The position numbers and the translations under genes are program-made. Shown here one piece after another: positions 53,735 through 62,051 of a stretch of 62,051 bases of DNA. The stretch's first letter is position 1; each line of letters begins with the position of its first letter. The DNA comes from Marinobacterium sp. GTDB taxonomy: Bacteria > Pseudomonadota > Gammaproteobacteria > Pseudomonadales > Balneatricaceae. The DNA is taken from positions 1-62,051 of the forward strand of contig JAOXSF010000186.1 of the NCBI GenBank assembly GCA_025800125.1, given 5' to 3'. Below the pieces are notes generated by a model. It did no database searches. It was given only the letters and a program-made list of their open reading frames with translations, and was not told the origin of the DNA.

Positions 53735-56700
53735 GTGCGTTCACTTCGTTTCTCTACGGTCCTGCTGGGGCTTGTATTTCTGTTACTGGCGGTCGTTTCT
53801 TCCATCTTGCTCAGTTCTGCCTATCTTGGCGCACAACGCGCCTTGCAGCAGGAAATTGTGCAAGGCTACGAACGCGATCAACGCACACTGGCAAGCTTAC
53901 TCAGCGAGCAGTTTGATAATATTTATCAGATCAGCCATGAGCTGATTGAAGTAAACGACCTGAGTCTGGCACTGGAAAATAATGATCACATCACCATTCG
54001 AGCCATCATTGACTCTCTACTTGATGGTGATAGTGGCCAGCGCATTGATGCCGTTGTCGTTACACGTAGCAGCGGTGAACTGGTTGAAGTACGCAATACC
54101 GGTATCATTAATCTGGATCTACCACTGAACCGGATCAGTCGCCAGTTTCAGAACCCCAACACATGGCACAGTACTCATGAACAGGTGAATGATCAGGATT
54201 TCCATCTTATGCGCCTGACCTTGCCTATTATTGAACCCGAGCTGGGTGAGGTCATCGGCCAGCTCAACACCTATGTCCTGCTTAATAACAACTACTGGCT
54301 GATGAATCAGTTACAGGAATTGTTCGGTTCTCAAGCCATATCCCTGAGCCACGCAGGCATTGCATTGGGTGGTCTTGAACGCCAGCCAGGCGAACTGGAC
54401 TTTCTGAGAGCCCCTGACCTGATTGTTGATGGTGTGCAATCAGACAAACACTACATCTTGCGCGATCACGATCTGCGTATTGACAATACCGAGATGTTCA
54501 GTATCAGAATGCTGTTTCCCAATAGTGCATTCATGGCATTACAGGATACCTATATGGGTACGTTGACCCATGCTGCACTTGCAGTTGTCGTCTTCGGCTT
54601 CCTGACCATGTGGGTGATTTATAAGTTGACCCGCCGCTCTCTGGCACAGTTAACAGACTACGCTGAACAAGTGCCTGAAAGCGGTGCCCCAGTTACTTTT
54701 GCCGGCGCACACTTTGATGAATTTTCCCGTGTTGGGCGAGCACTTGAATTGATGCTGCTACGCATACGGGATCGTGATAAACGCTTGGCAAGCATTATTG
54801 ATAATTCGCCAGACATGATCTTTATCAAAGACCTGAATCATCGTTATCGCCTGATCAACAAACAGATGGCCGATGTACTGGGACTACCTCCCGAACAGAT
54901 TCTGGGTCAACTGGATCGGCAGATTCTGCATAAAGAAGTGATGAATGTGGTCAGCAACTCAGATCAGGAAATGCTGGCAAACGGTGAACCTATTCGTTAC
55001 GAACTGAAAATGGACTCACCAACAGGCAAAACCAACCTGCTAATGAGTAAATTTCCAATTGTTGACGACCACGGCGTCCCCTACGCCATTGGCGGTATAG
55101 CAACCGATATTACTGCCATGAAGCAAACCGAAGAACAGCTGAAACTAGCACACCAGGTATTTGAAGAAACAGCGGAAGCAATTCTGGTGCTGGACGATAA
55201 GAAAAACATTCTGACAACAAACCGGGCTTTCACCGAAATAAGTGGTTTTACCGACCAGGATGAAAGTGTAACGGTGCTAGCCTTCCTCAATAGCAACCCG
55301 GAAAGCCAGAGTGCTTTTTCGGGCCAAGGGCGTTGGCAGGGTGAATGTCTGCTACGTCGCCATGATGGTGATGAAGTCCCCGTATTGGTGTCCATTACAC
55401 CGGTTCTGGCACCTGAAATGCAATCACGCTTTGTACTGTTATTTACAGACATTACCGAACTGAAAGCCGCCGAAACCCGTCTGGAACGGCTGGCACTGTA
55501 TGACAGTCTGACCGGGCTGCCAAACCGCTCACTCTTCTACCAGCGATTAGAACAGAGCCTGAATCTGCCCAGAAATGGTGGCTGGGATACAGCGATTATG
55601 TTCCTGGATCTTGACCGCTTCAAAAGCATTAATGACACCTACGGCCACAATACCGGAGATGCACTGCTACAACAGGTAGCCGACCGCCTTCGCGCCTGTG
55701 TTGGCCCTATGGATACCGTCGCCCGTCTGGGTGGCGACGAATTCACAATTATCGTGAGAGAAATTCGTAACCTTTCACAACTCAAGTCCATTGCCCATCG
55801 CATTCTGACAACAGTGAGAGAACCCTATGATCTGGGTAGCATTCGCTGCTTTACCTCTACCAGTATTGGTATCGCCATTGTACATACTGACGGCACAGAC
55901 ACCGAAACACTGACACGCCATGCAGACCTGGCCATGTACCAGGCCAAAGAACGAGGTCGCAATCTCGTACAGTTCTTTGATGAAACCCTGAATGCCCAAA
56001 ACCAGCAACGCCACCAACTGGAAGAAGGCTTACGTGCGGCACTGGAGAAAGAAGAGCTGTTCCTGCACTATCAACCTCGTTTTGATATTGATGGTGAATA
56101 CGTTGTTGGCGCAGAAGCACTATTGCGCTGGCAACCGCACGGACAAGACCCGGTGTCCCCCGGCGTATTTATTCCGATTGCTGAAGATTCAAACCTGATC
56201 GTCGAGATTGGGCGTTTTGTACTCAAGGAAGCCTGTAAAGCTGCCGCCCACTGGAACCAGAACGGCAGTAATATTCCAGTATCCGTTAACCTGTCACCGC
56301 GTCAGCTACGGGACCAGTACCTGCTACATGATCTGGAACAGGCGCTGAATGAAGCGGGTTTGCCTGCTCACCTGCTGGAACTGGAGATCACTGAAACCCA
56401 TGTCATGGAGAATATTGACGAGGTAATTCATACCCTGGATCTTATCCGGGCGATGGATATATCACTATCCGTAGATGACTTCGGTACGGGCTACTCTTCA
56501 CTGGTGTATCTGAAAAAATTGCCGGTTAATACCGTCAAAATTGATCAATCTTTTGTACGGGATGTGCCGGAAGATGATGATGACGCAGTGCTGATTCAAG
56601 CAATTATCAGGATGTCACACAGTCTGAGACTGAATGTTGTTGCTGAAGGGGTAGAAACCCGCGCTCAACAGTCATTCCTTCGCGCTGCCGGGTGTGATGA

Positions 56701-56818
56701 ACTACAAGGCTTCCTGCTAGGCCGTCCAGGTACTGTTGAATCCTTGATGGAGATTGCAGGGTTACACGCGCCTGATGAATCTCAAGAGACATCACTAGAA
56801 GCATCCACAGAAACATAA
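53735..56818 (+). CDS. LuxQ-type periplasmic sensor with PAS-PAS-GGDEF-EAL output
   Basis: The 1027-residue inner-membrane protein has TM1 at about 8-28, a periplasmic domain of about 240 residues resembling the LuxQ sensor (SEQFDNIYQISHELIEVNDL near 48), and TM2 at about 272-294. A HAMP-like linker and two PAS domains follow (about 345-465, 465-585). Next is a GGDEF domain (about 590-750) with an intact GGDEF, then an EAL domain (about 765-1010) with EALLRW, NLSPRQL, LEITETH, DDFGTGYSS and AEGVET. The inhibitory RxxD site is GPMD, so product inhibition may be lost. No kinase domain exists, unlike LuxQ. It should set cyclic di-GMP in response to the LuxP-like protein. The GTG start abuts the luxP stop. 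Confidence 0.9.
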   Translation: MRSLRFSTVLLGLVFLLLAVVSSILLSSAYLGAQRALQQEIVQGYERDQRTLASLLSEQFDNIYQISHELIEVNDLSLALENNDHITIRAIIDSLLDGDSGQRIDAVVVTRSSGELVEVRNTGIINLDLPLNRISRQFQNPNTWHSTHEQVNDQDFHLMRLTLPIIEPELGEVIGQLNTYVLLNNNYWLMNQLQELFGSQAISLSHAGIALGGLERQPGELDFLRAPDLIVDGVQSDKHYILRDHDLRIDNTEMFSIRMLFPNSAFMALQDTYMGTLTHAALAVVVFGFLTMWVIYKLTRRSLAQLTDYAEQVPESGAPVTFAGAHFDEFSRVGRALELMLLRIRDRDKRLASIIDNSPDMIFIKDLNHRYRLINKQMADVLGLPPEQILGQLDRQILHKEVMNVVSNSDQEMLANGEPIRYELKMDSPTGKTNLLMSKFPIVDDHGVPYAIGGIATDITAMKQTEEQLKLAHQVFEETAEAILVLDDKKNILTTNRAFTEISGFTDQDESVTVLAFLNSNPESQSAFSGQGRWQGECLLRRHDGDEVPVLVSITPVLAPEMQSRFVLLFTDITELKAAETRLERLALYDSLTGLPNRSLFYQRLEQSLNLPRNGGWDTAIMFLDLDRFKSINDTYGHNTGDALLQQVADRLRACVGPMDTVARLGGDEFTIIVREIRNLSQLKSIAHRILTTVREPYDLGSIRCFTSTSIGIAIVHTDGTDTETLTRHADLAMYQAKERGRNLVQFFDETLNAQNQQRHQLEEGLRAALEKEELFLHYQPRFDIDGEYVVGAEALLRWQPHGQDPVSPGVFIPIAEDSNLIVEIGRFVLKEACKAAAHWNQNGSNIPVSVNLSPRQLRDQYLLHDLEQALNEAGLPAHLLELEITETHVMENIDEVIHTLDLIRAMDISLSVDDFGTGYSSLVYLKKLPVNTVKIDQSFVRDVPEDDDDAVLIQAIIRMSHSLRLNVVAEGVETRAQQSFLRAAGCDELQGFLLGRPGTVESLMEIAGLHAPDESQETSLEASTET

Positions 56819-56890
56819 TCACTGCGGATGCTTCCCATACTTCAACTCTCCAAGTCACATAAACGGGTTTACATGGCCTGAGCAACGCAT

Positions 56891-59134
56891 TTAATTCAAT
56901 TTCAACCAACGCAGCCGGTTAGCATTACTGACTACCGTTACCGAAGAGGCGGCCATCGCTGCGCCTGCAATAACCGGATCCAGTAATAACCCCGTAAACG
57001 GAAACAGTAGCCCCGCAGCAACAGGAATCGCCAGACTGTTGTAGATAAAAGCACCAAACAGATTCTGACGAATATTACGCGTTGTTGCACAGGACAGCTG
57101 AATAGCTTCAAGTACCAGTGAAGGTTCAGCCCGCATCAATACGACATCCGCACTTTCAATGGCAATGTCAGTGCCATTACCCATCGCAAAACCAACATCA
57201 GCCTGTACCAACGCAGGCGCATCATTAATACCATCCCCCACCATCGCGACCCGCTCTCCCTGCTGCTGCAAGCATGTAATAATCGCTTGCTTCTGATCAG
57301 GGCGAACATCTGCATGCACTTCGCTGATACCTAACTGACGAGCAACAGCAGAGGCACTGCGACGGTTATCCCCCGATAACATAACTACATTAAGCCCCTG
57401 CTTTTGCATTGCTATCACGGCCTGACGAGCATCACCACGAATGCGGTCACTGATTGTAAACAGTGCAACCAGCTCTGTGTTTCGAGCTACCCAGACCAGT
57501 GATCGCCCCTGGCTGGCCTGTTGCTGCGCAATTTCATCCAGCTCACTACAACTTACACCGGCCATTTCCAGCCAACCACGGTTACCAATATAGAAAGTAT
57601 CCTCTGCAATCTGAGCCTCAACCCCTTGCCCTGGTGCAGCTGAAAATTGACGGACAGTAACAGCATCGTCTACACCATCCAGGTGGTTAACCAATGCAGC
57701 AGCCAATGGATGCTCTGACTGCACTTCAATGGCATAAATCGCAGCGTCCAGTTTCCTACGTTCCGTTTCGACTGCTTTCATATAGAAAGCCTGAGCTACA
57801 ACCGGCCGGCCTTCTGTCAAAGTGCCTGTTTTGTCCAACACGATGGTTGTCAACTCTCCCGCCTGCTGCAACGCATCACCATTGCGGATCAGAACGCCCT
57901 GTCGTGCGGCACGACCTGTTCCAACCATCACAGACATTGGTGTTGCCAATCCCAACGCACAGGGACAAGCAACAATCAGCACTGTCATTAGTACCACAAG
58001 CGCATAGCCTGTCGCAGGTGCCGGACCAGACAATAGCCATATCAATGCTGCAATCACAGCAATACTGATAACTACGGGGACAAAAACTGCGGCAATACGA
58101 TCAGCTAATCGACCTAGTGGCGGCTTGCTGTTCTGTGCCTGACGCACTGTTTCTACAATCTGTGCTAATACGGTCTTATTGCCGGTATTTTCTACCTCTA
58201 CCAGCAAGGAACCGTCACCGTTAAGCGTGCCCCCCGTCACCGTAGCGCCTGCTATTTTATGTACAGGCAGAGGTTCTCCTGTCAGCATCGACTCATCAAC
58301 GTAACTACTGCCCTCTAATACGCAAGCATCAACAGATACGCGCTCTCCTGGGCGAATGCGAACACGATCACCCGGCACCAGCATTGCCACTGGCACCTGT
58401 GTCAACTCACCATCACGCTCACGCCAGGCGACATCAGGCTGTAACTTCAGCAAGCTTCTAACTGCATCAGCGGTCTGTCCACGGGCACGTAACTCCAACG
58501 CCTGCCCCATCAGAATAAAGCCCAGAATCATTACAGTCGCTTCGTAGTAAAGATGACCTCCTGTCACCTCAAGCAAGGCAGGACTTAGCCAGGCCAGCAC
58601 AACCAGCAATGTCGAATAACTCCATGCAGCACCGGTCCCCAATCCAATCAGGGTATCCATGTTCAGACTATGACGACGAATACTCAGCCAGGCTCCCTGA
58701 TAAATTTCACGGGCACAGTGATACATCAGCATCAAAGTAACTCCTCCCGTTAACAGCGCGGCCATTCTTCCACCCGCTGTTGCCAGATCAGGCATCATTC
58801 CCATCAAACCAGACAGCATCAACAGAGCACCGACGCTCAAGGTCAGTCCAGCACTACGCACCAGTCTGTAATACTGTGCAGCTTGTTGAGCTTCCTGTGC
58901 CTGACCATCCGCGGTCAGGCTATGTACCGTCGCACCGTAACCCGCAGCTTCAATAATTTCGATCAGCTGTTGGGGCTCACAGTGACTTTGAATTGCTACA
59001 CTGCGCTCGGCAAAATTTACAGCGTAATCATCTATCTCATCTGCGGCTTTCAACGCTCGCTCAAGTGAACGTACACAACCTGCACAACGCACACCGGTCA
59101 GCGCGAGATGATGAATGCTTACATCGGTCATCAC
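56891..59134 (-). CDS. copA: Copper-exporting P1B-type ATPase
   Basis: The 747-residue pump has an N-terminal metal-binding domain with GVRCAGCVRSL (CxxC), eight helices, the membrane site CPCALGLATP, phosphorylation motif DKTGTLTEG, the SEHPLA nucleotide loop and MVGDGINDAPALVQADVGFAMG. The third-helix set and CPC site fit the CopA group for Cu+ export. The usual GMTC of the metal domain is GVRC here. No copper regulator gene is seen next to it. It converges with the sensor gene across 72 bases. Confidence 0.93.
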   Translation of the reverse strand: MMTDVSIHHLALTGVRCAGCVRSLERALKAADEIDDYAVNFAERSVAIQSHCEPQQLIEIIEAAGYGATVHSLTADGQAQEAQQAAQYYRLVRSAGLTLSVGALLMLSGLMGMMPDLATAGGRMAALLTGGVTLMLMYHCAREIYQGAWLSIRRHSLNMDTLIGLGTGAAWSYSTLLVVLAWLSPALLEVTGGHLYYEATVMILGFILMGQALELRARGQTADAVRSLLKLQPDVAWRERDGELTQVPVAMLVPGDRVRIRPGERVSVDACVLEGSSYVDESMLTGEPLPVHKIAGATVTGGTLNGDGSLLVEVENTGNKTVLAQIVETVRQAQNSKPPLGRLADRIAAVFVPVVISIAVIAALIWLLSGPAPATGYALVVLMTVLIVACPCALGLATPMSVMVGTGRAARQGVLIRNGDALQQAGELTTIVLDKTGTLTEGRPVVAQAFYMKAVETERRKLDAAIYAIEVQSEHPLAAALVNHLDGVDDAVTVRQFSAAPGQGVEAQIAEDTFYIGNRGWLEMAGVSCSELDEIAQQQASQGRSLVWVARNTELVALFTISDRIRGDARQAVIAMQKQGLNVVMLSGDNRRSASAVARQLGISEVHADVRPDQKQAIITCLQQQGERVAMVGDGINDAPALVQADVGFAMGNGTDIAIESADVVLMRAEPSLVLEAIQLSCATTRNIRQNLFGAFIYNSLAIPVAAGLLFPFTGLLLDPVIAGAAMAASSVTVVSNANRLRWLKLN

Positions 59135-59231
59135 TCTACTCCAGCTCTATCCATAAAATTAAAAACGAAACCTGAATAAAACAGCACCACACAATAAGTC
59201 TGATCACTTACCTGCGGTAGAAGTATGATAA

Positions 59232-59253
59232 ACCCTGAAGCTTGCTTCAGGGT
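59232..59253 (-). terminator. Terminator of rlmF
   Basis: ACCCTGAAGC (232-241) and GCTTCAGGGT (244-253) form a perfect stem; on the minus strand it ends in TTTATC. It lies 66 bases past the rlmF stop and upstream of copA. Confidence 0.7.
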
Positions 59254-59318
59254 CAATCAACAAGAGACAAAAATAAGCGACATGACAGGGAAGGATTCCG
59301 TTAACGCGTGCTAACAGA

Positions 59319-60461
59319 TTAACGCCAACGCTGCGCCCATTGACGACGCTGAGCAGAGTCCAGAAAAGTCCATGCCAGAATACGACTTTGCTTTTGTCCC
59401 TGCTGCATGTTTAAAACTTCAACGTCAACAGCGCCTGTCCTGGCCAGCAGCTTCTTCAATCCAGGCAAATTACGACTGCTGGAAACTAATGAAGTAAACC
59501 AGCAGAACTGTTCTGAATAATGCCGGCTCTGTGCAATCATTCTACCGACAAATGCAGCTTCACCACCTGGACACCAGAGTTCAGCATGCTGGCCGCCAAA
59601 ATTCAGACGATCTGCCTTGTGACTGCTATCTATGTTTCCACCCGGGTTTTGTACCCTGTCTTTACCACGCTGCTGGCGATGATTGGCCAGATTACGCAGT
59701 TTCCGCTGAGTGCCCACTGCCGCATCCGCCGCAGAGGCATGGAAAGGTGGGTTACACAGGCTGACAGAAAACTGCTCATTAGTACGAACAATACCCGTAA
59801 AGATATGTTGTGGTTGTGACTGTCGGCGGACTGATACCTGCGCCCTCAGCGCTGGATTCGCATCAATCAGCAATTGTGCAGACACCAGTGCTGTTTTACT
59901 GATATCTGCTCCTGTAAATTGCCAACCATAGCTCTGACTACCAATAATCGGATAAATCAGATTGGCTCCAGTCCCAATGTCCAGTGCTTTAACTGCTTTG
60001 CCACAAGGCACTTCACCTCCATTACAATCTGCCAACAGGTCTGCAATGTAATGAATATGATCAGCACGCCCTGGAATAGGCGGACATAGAAAGTCTTGTG
60101 GAATATCCCAGAAGCGCAGGCCATAGTGCTGCATCAAGAGCGCTCGGTTCAATAATTTCACAGCAAGAGCATCTGAAAAGTTAATGGTCTGTTGCCCGCG
60201 TGGGCTCACTTTCACGACATCAGCCAGCTCAGGTTCAGTGCGAATCAGCGCATCAAAATCATAACGCCCCTGATGTGGGTTACGTGGATGCAGCCGTTTT
60301 TTTTCGGCCACTGTTTTTTTCGATACCGTTTTCTTCACGACGGCTTTTTGCGGAGCAGGCTTTGTCAGAGCAATGCTATTCTCAGCTGTTTTTTTCGAAG
60401 CGGATTTCACTGGTGCAAGATTGCGAGGTGGTCGAGACAATACTGGTTTTCCAGAGGGCAT
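59319..60461 (-). CDS. rlmF: 23S rRNA (adenine-1618-N6) methyltransferase RlmF
   Basis: The 380-residue enzyme methylates A1618 of 23S rRNA. After a Lys/Ala-rich basic arm (about 15-58, with repeats such as KKTVSKKTVAEKK) comes the family start LHPRNPHQGRYDFDALI. The SAM site is LDIGTGANLIYPIIG and the N6-adenine motif is NPPFHAS. The core matches E. coli RlmF; the arm of about 58 residues is longer than usual and may bind RNA. A later start is possible, but I see no better codon. Confidence 0.93.
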   Translation of the reverse strand: MPSGKPVLSRPPRNLAPVKSASKKTAENSIALTKPAPQKAVVKKTVSKKTVAEKKRLHPRNPHQGRYDFDALIRTEPELADVVKVSPRGQQTINFSDALAVKLLNRALLMQHYGLRFWDIPQDFLCPPIPGRADHIHYIADLLADCNGGEVPCGKAVKALDIGTGANLIYPIIGSQSYGWQFTGADISKTALVSAQLLIDANPALRAQVSVRRQSQPQHIFTGIVRTNEQFSVSLCNPPFHASAADAAVGTQRKLRNLANHRQQRGKDRVQNPGGNIDSSHKADRLNFGGQHAELWCPGGEAAFVGRMIAQSRHYSEQFCWFTSLVSSSRNLPGLKKLLARTGAVDVEVLNMQQGQKQSRILAWTFLDSAQRRQWAQRWR

Positions 60462-60574
60462 GGATGAGGCTCATATTCAATCGGTGCAGAGCGGCGAGTG
60501 TAGCAGAACGCATGAAAGGTACGAAATGACCGTAATGAGGGATTACTGCTCACTATAAAAATAGAGCAAATACA

Positions 60575-60600
60575 AAAACGACTGCCGAAGCAGCCGTTTT
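60575..60600. terminator. Possible bidirectional terminator between liv gene and rlmF
   Basis: AAAACG..CTGC and GCAG..CGTTTT form a hairpin with a CGAA loop and A/T runs on both sides (575-600). With the stem at 60661-60674 it would separate the binding-protein gene from rlmF. Confidence 0.55.
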
Positions 60601-60660
60601 CAGCCACCATACGAACCGCTTCAATAGCCTTGATTCAATAAAAGCATCTGGCCTATAAAA

Positions 60661-60674
60661 AGCCTGTTCGGGCT
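60661..60674 (-). terminator. Short terminator after the LivJ-like gene
   Basis: AGCC and GGCT flank TGTTCG, and the minus strand continues TTTTTAT. The stem is only four pairs (five with flanking A-T), so it is weak by itself. It lies 13 bases past the stop. Confidence 0.5.
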
Positions 60675-60686
60675 AAACAGTCAGGG

Positions 60687-61805
60687 TTACAGCTGCGTAC
60701 CAGTGCCATCAGCGTGCCATTTGTAGATACCGAACTCGAAACCTACCAAGTCACCTTTTTCATCCCAGGTCAGCGGCCCCATGGCTGTATTGATCGTTTT
60801 ACCACGCAAACCGTCAGCAATAGCAGTGGCATCATTACTGCCTTCGCGCTTCATTACATCAACCATCGCCTGTACAGCTGCAACACTGGTCCAGACAAAT
60901 GGGCCGGTTGGGTCCTGATTGCGGGATTTCATCAGCTCAACCACCGGGCCGTTCTTCGGCAACAGATCGTAACGGGCTGGCAGGGTTACCAGTAAGCCTT
61001 CTGCTGCTTTACCCGCAATGGAAGAGATCTCTTTGTTGCCTACTGCTTCAGGCCCCATGAACGTCGGCTGGAAATCATTGGCCAGAGACTGACGCATAAT
61101 CAGACCCAGCTCCGGATGGTAACCACCGTAATACACCATATCCACGCCTTCACGCTTCATTTTGGTGATCAGGGAAGAGAAGTCCTTATCACCGACGGTC
61201 ACACCTTCGGTAATAACAACATTAATACCAGCACCAATCAGCGTCTCACGCACAGACATGGCGATACCCTCACCATATTGCTGCTTATCATGGATGATGG
61301 CGACTTTCTGTGGTTTAACATTGCTGACAATGTAACGCCCTGCCGTAGGCCCCTGGTCAGAATCCAGACCAATGGTACGGAAAATCATTTCATAACCACG
61401 GGCAGTAATTGACGGGTTAGTTGAGCAGGTAACAGCCAGTACGCCTTCTTCTTCATAAACGTCTGTTGCAGGCTGAGTAGAGCTGGAGCACAGATGGCCC
61501 ACAACAAACTTCACGCCGTCATTAACAACCTTGTTTGCCACGGCAACAGCCTGTTTTGGGTCACAAACATCATCATACTCAACCGCTTCCAGCAATGTGC
61601 CATTCACACCACCGGCTTTGTTAATCAGATCAATCGCCGCATGTGCGCCCTGAAACTGCATATCACCATACTGGGACACCGGGCCAGTCATCGGCCCGGC
61701 AATACCAATTTTGATGGTATCAGCGGCGTGGGTTGCCATGCTTACTGCCATAGACAGCGCCAGCGTTGCGAAAGTTTTACCCGTCAGTTTTTTTGTGAGT
61801 GTCAT
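60687..61805 (-). CDS. Branched-chain amino acid ABC transporter substrate-binding protein (LivJ/LivK-like)
   Basis: The 372-residue periplasmic protein has a signal peptide (LTKKLTGKTFATLALSMAVSMATHA) and the Leu/Ile/Val-binding fold: IKIGIAGPMTGPVSQYGDMQFQGA, VVGHLCSSSTQPATDVYEEE and YDDVCDPKQAVAVANKVV with the disulfide Cys pair. Ligand contacts in LCSSSTQPA fit LivJ-type proteins. No permease or ATPase gene is in the window. Its upstream region is interrupted about 145 bases away by the end of a probable TnpB element. Confidence 0.92.
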   Translation of the reverse strand: MTLTKKLTGKTFATLALSMAVSMATHAADTIKIGIAGPMTGPVSQYGDMQFQGAHAAIDLINKAGGVNGTLLEAVEYDDVCDPKQAVAVANKVVNDGVKFVVGHLCSSSTQPATDVYEEEGVLAVTCSTNPSITARGYEMIFRTIGLDSDQGPTAGRYIVSNVKPQKVAIIHDKQQYGEGIAMSVRETLIGAGINVVITEGVTVGDKDFSSLITKMKREGVDMVYYGGYHPELGLIMRQSLANDFQPTFMGPEAVGNKEISSIAGKAAEGLLVTLPARYDLLPKNGPVVELMKSRNQDPTGPFVWTSVAAVQAMVDVMKREGSNDATAIADGLRGKTINTAMGPLTWDEKGDLVGFEFGIYKWHADGTGTQL

Positions 61806-61950
61806 ACGTAATCCTGTTGTTTTTGTTATAGATATTCTTTGTATGGAAGGAACTTTCCTTCAGACCAAACGAAAGTAGCATAACCTTTTTTACAGGAAAA
61901 CCGCTGCTAACGTGCGAGACAATGGAAAACTGTTGCAGATCACAGTAGTT

Positions 61951-61985
61951 GCTTGACTTCTCCCCTCCGTGAACGAAGGGGATTC
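61951..61985 (-). mobile_element. Right-end hairpin of an IS200/IS605-type TnpB element
   Basis: On the minus strand GGAATCCCC leads into a stem, CCCCTTCG/CGGAGGGG (one G-U pair) with a TTCA loop, then AGAAGTCAA. This is the form typical of the 3' end of tnpB elements, which doubles as the scaffold of the omega RNA; elements of this kind often end in TCAA. By that rule the element ends near 61953 and any guide would be read from the flanking host DNA on towards 61930. The missing part of the element lies right of the window. Confidence 0.55.
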
Positions 61986-62018
61986 CAGGAGCCATTACAG
62001 CTCAAAGACCAGGGCGAC

Positions 62019-62051
62019 TTATGCCGCTACCTTTCCCTCTACAGGACGGCC
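62019..62051 (-). CDS. Last ten codons of a probable tnpB gene (partial)
   Basis: From the window edge the minus strand reads GRPVEGKVAA and stops with TAA at 62019-62021. It is followed about 35 bases later by the right-end hairpin, which is the normal spacing after tnpB. Ten residues alone cannot prove the family; the call rests on the hairpin. Confidence 0.4.
   Translation of the reverse strand, partial: GRPVEGKVAA

Noticed and set aside
61777-61995. 72-codon minus-strand frame upstream of the LivJ-like gene
   Set aside because: It overlaps the LivJ signal peptide region and crosses the mobile-element end; nothing supports translation.

Overview
The window reads as chromosomal DNA of a marine-type gammaproteobacterium, most like the Oceanospirillales. 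I cannot name the genus. Supporting signs are FabV, RlmF, PrmB next to a chorismate synthase, a PhaR/DUF6489 pair, an ArgP/ArgO pair, moderate GC with AT-rich intergenic DNA, and a LuxP homologue. About 45 protein genes are supported, most on the minus strand. I saw no rRNA, tRNA or CRISPR array.

Layout. 1-7850: the tail of an unknown gene, then a 2523-residue RTX/subtilase/PPC surface or secreted protease. 8543-12156: a periplasmic rhodanese converging on a three-gene membrane redox set (CcdA-like protein, NapH-like 4Fe-4S protein, DUF4198 protein). 12522-16938: an inverse autotransporter with a beta-helix passenger, divergent from an OmpR-type two-component system. 17008-29115: a beta-propeller protein and an extended ebo operon. 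29592-30920: a fused RNase T2/class B acid phosphatase. 31247-35786: a dead LysE exporter with its AraC regulator, then ArgP, a metallopeptidase and ArgO. 35802-40186: an AttH-like lipocalin protein with its FtsX-type ABC exporter. 40323-47876: housekeeping genes (PhaR, DUF6489, MFS, SpeE, SpeD, AroC, PrmB, Smr, FolE). 48000-52108: patatin, DUF4892 protein, hydrolase, FabV. 52595-56818: a LuxP homologue feeding a LuxQ-like sensor whose output is GGDEF-EAL. 56891-61805: copper ATPase, RlmF and a LivJ-like binding protein. 61951-62051: the right end and last codons of a probable TnpB element.

The strongest candidate for an undescribed system is 18279-29115. All six ebo genes are present in the order D-C-A-B-E-F. 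EboD carries an N-terminal DedA/VTT membrane domain. The operon runs on into a lipoprotein with a c-type heme motif and a 678-residue protein resembling the N-terminal half of VioB/RebD, which are enzymes that join two tryptophan-derived imines. A ScyD/ScyE-like propeller follows as a separate unit. ebo genes are known from scytonemin producers and other metabolite clusters, so this may be a membrane-coupled pathway for making or exporting an aromatic metabolite. That function is inference.

Two further fusions stand out. The RNase T2-AphA protein could turn RNA into nucleosides in the periplasm. The LuxP/LuxQ-GGDEF-EAL pair could link autoinducer-2 directly to cyclic di-GMP. Intergenic spacers also show repeated short tandem duplications, often with a 16-bp period.
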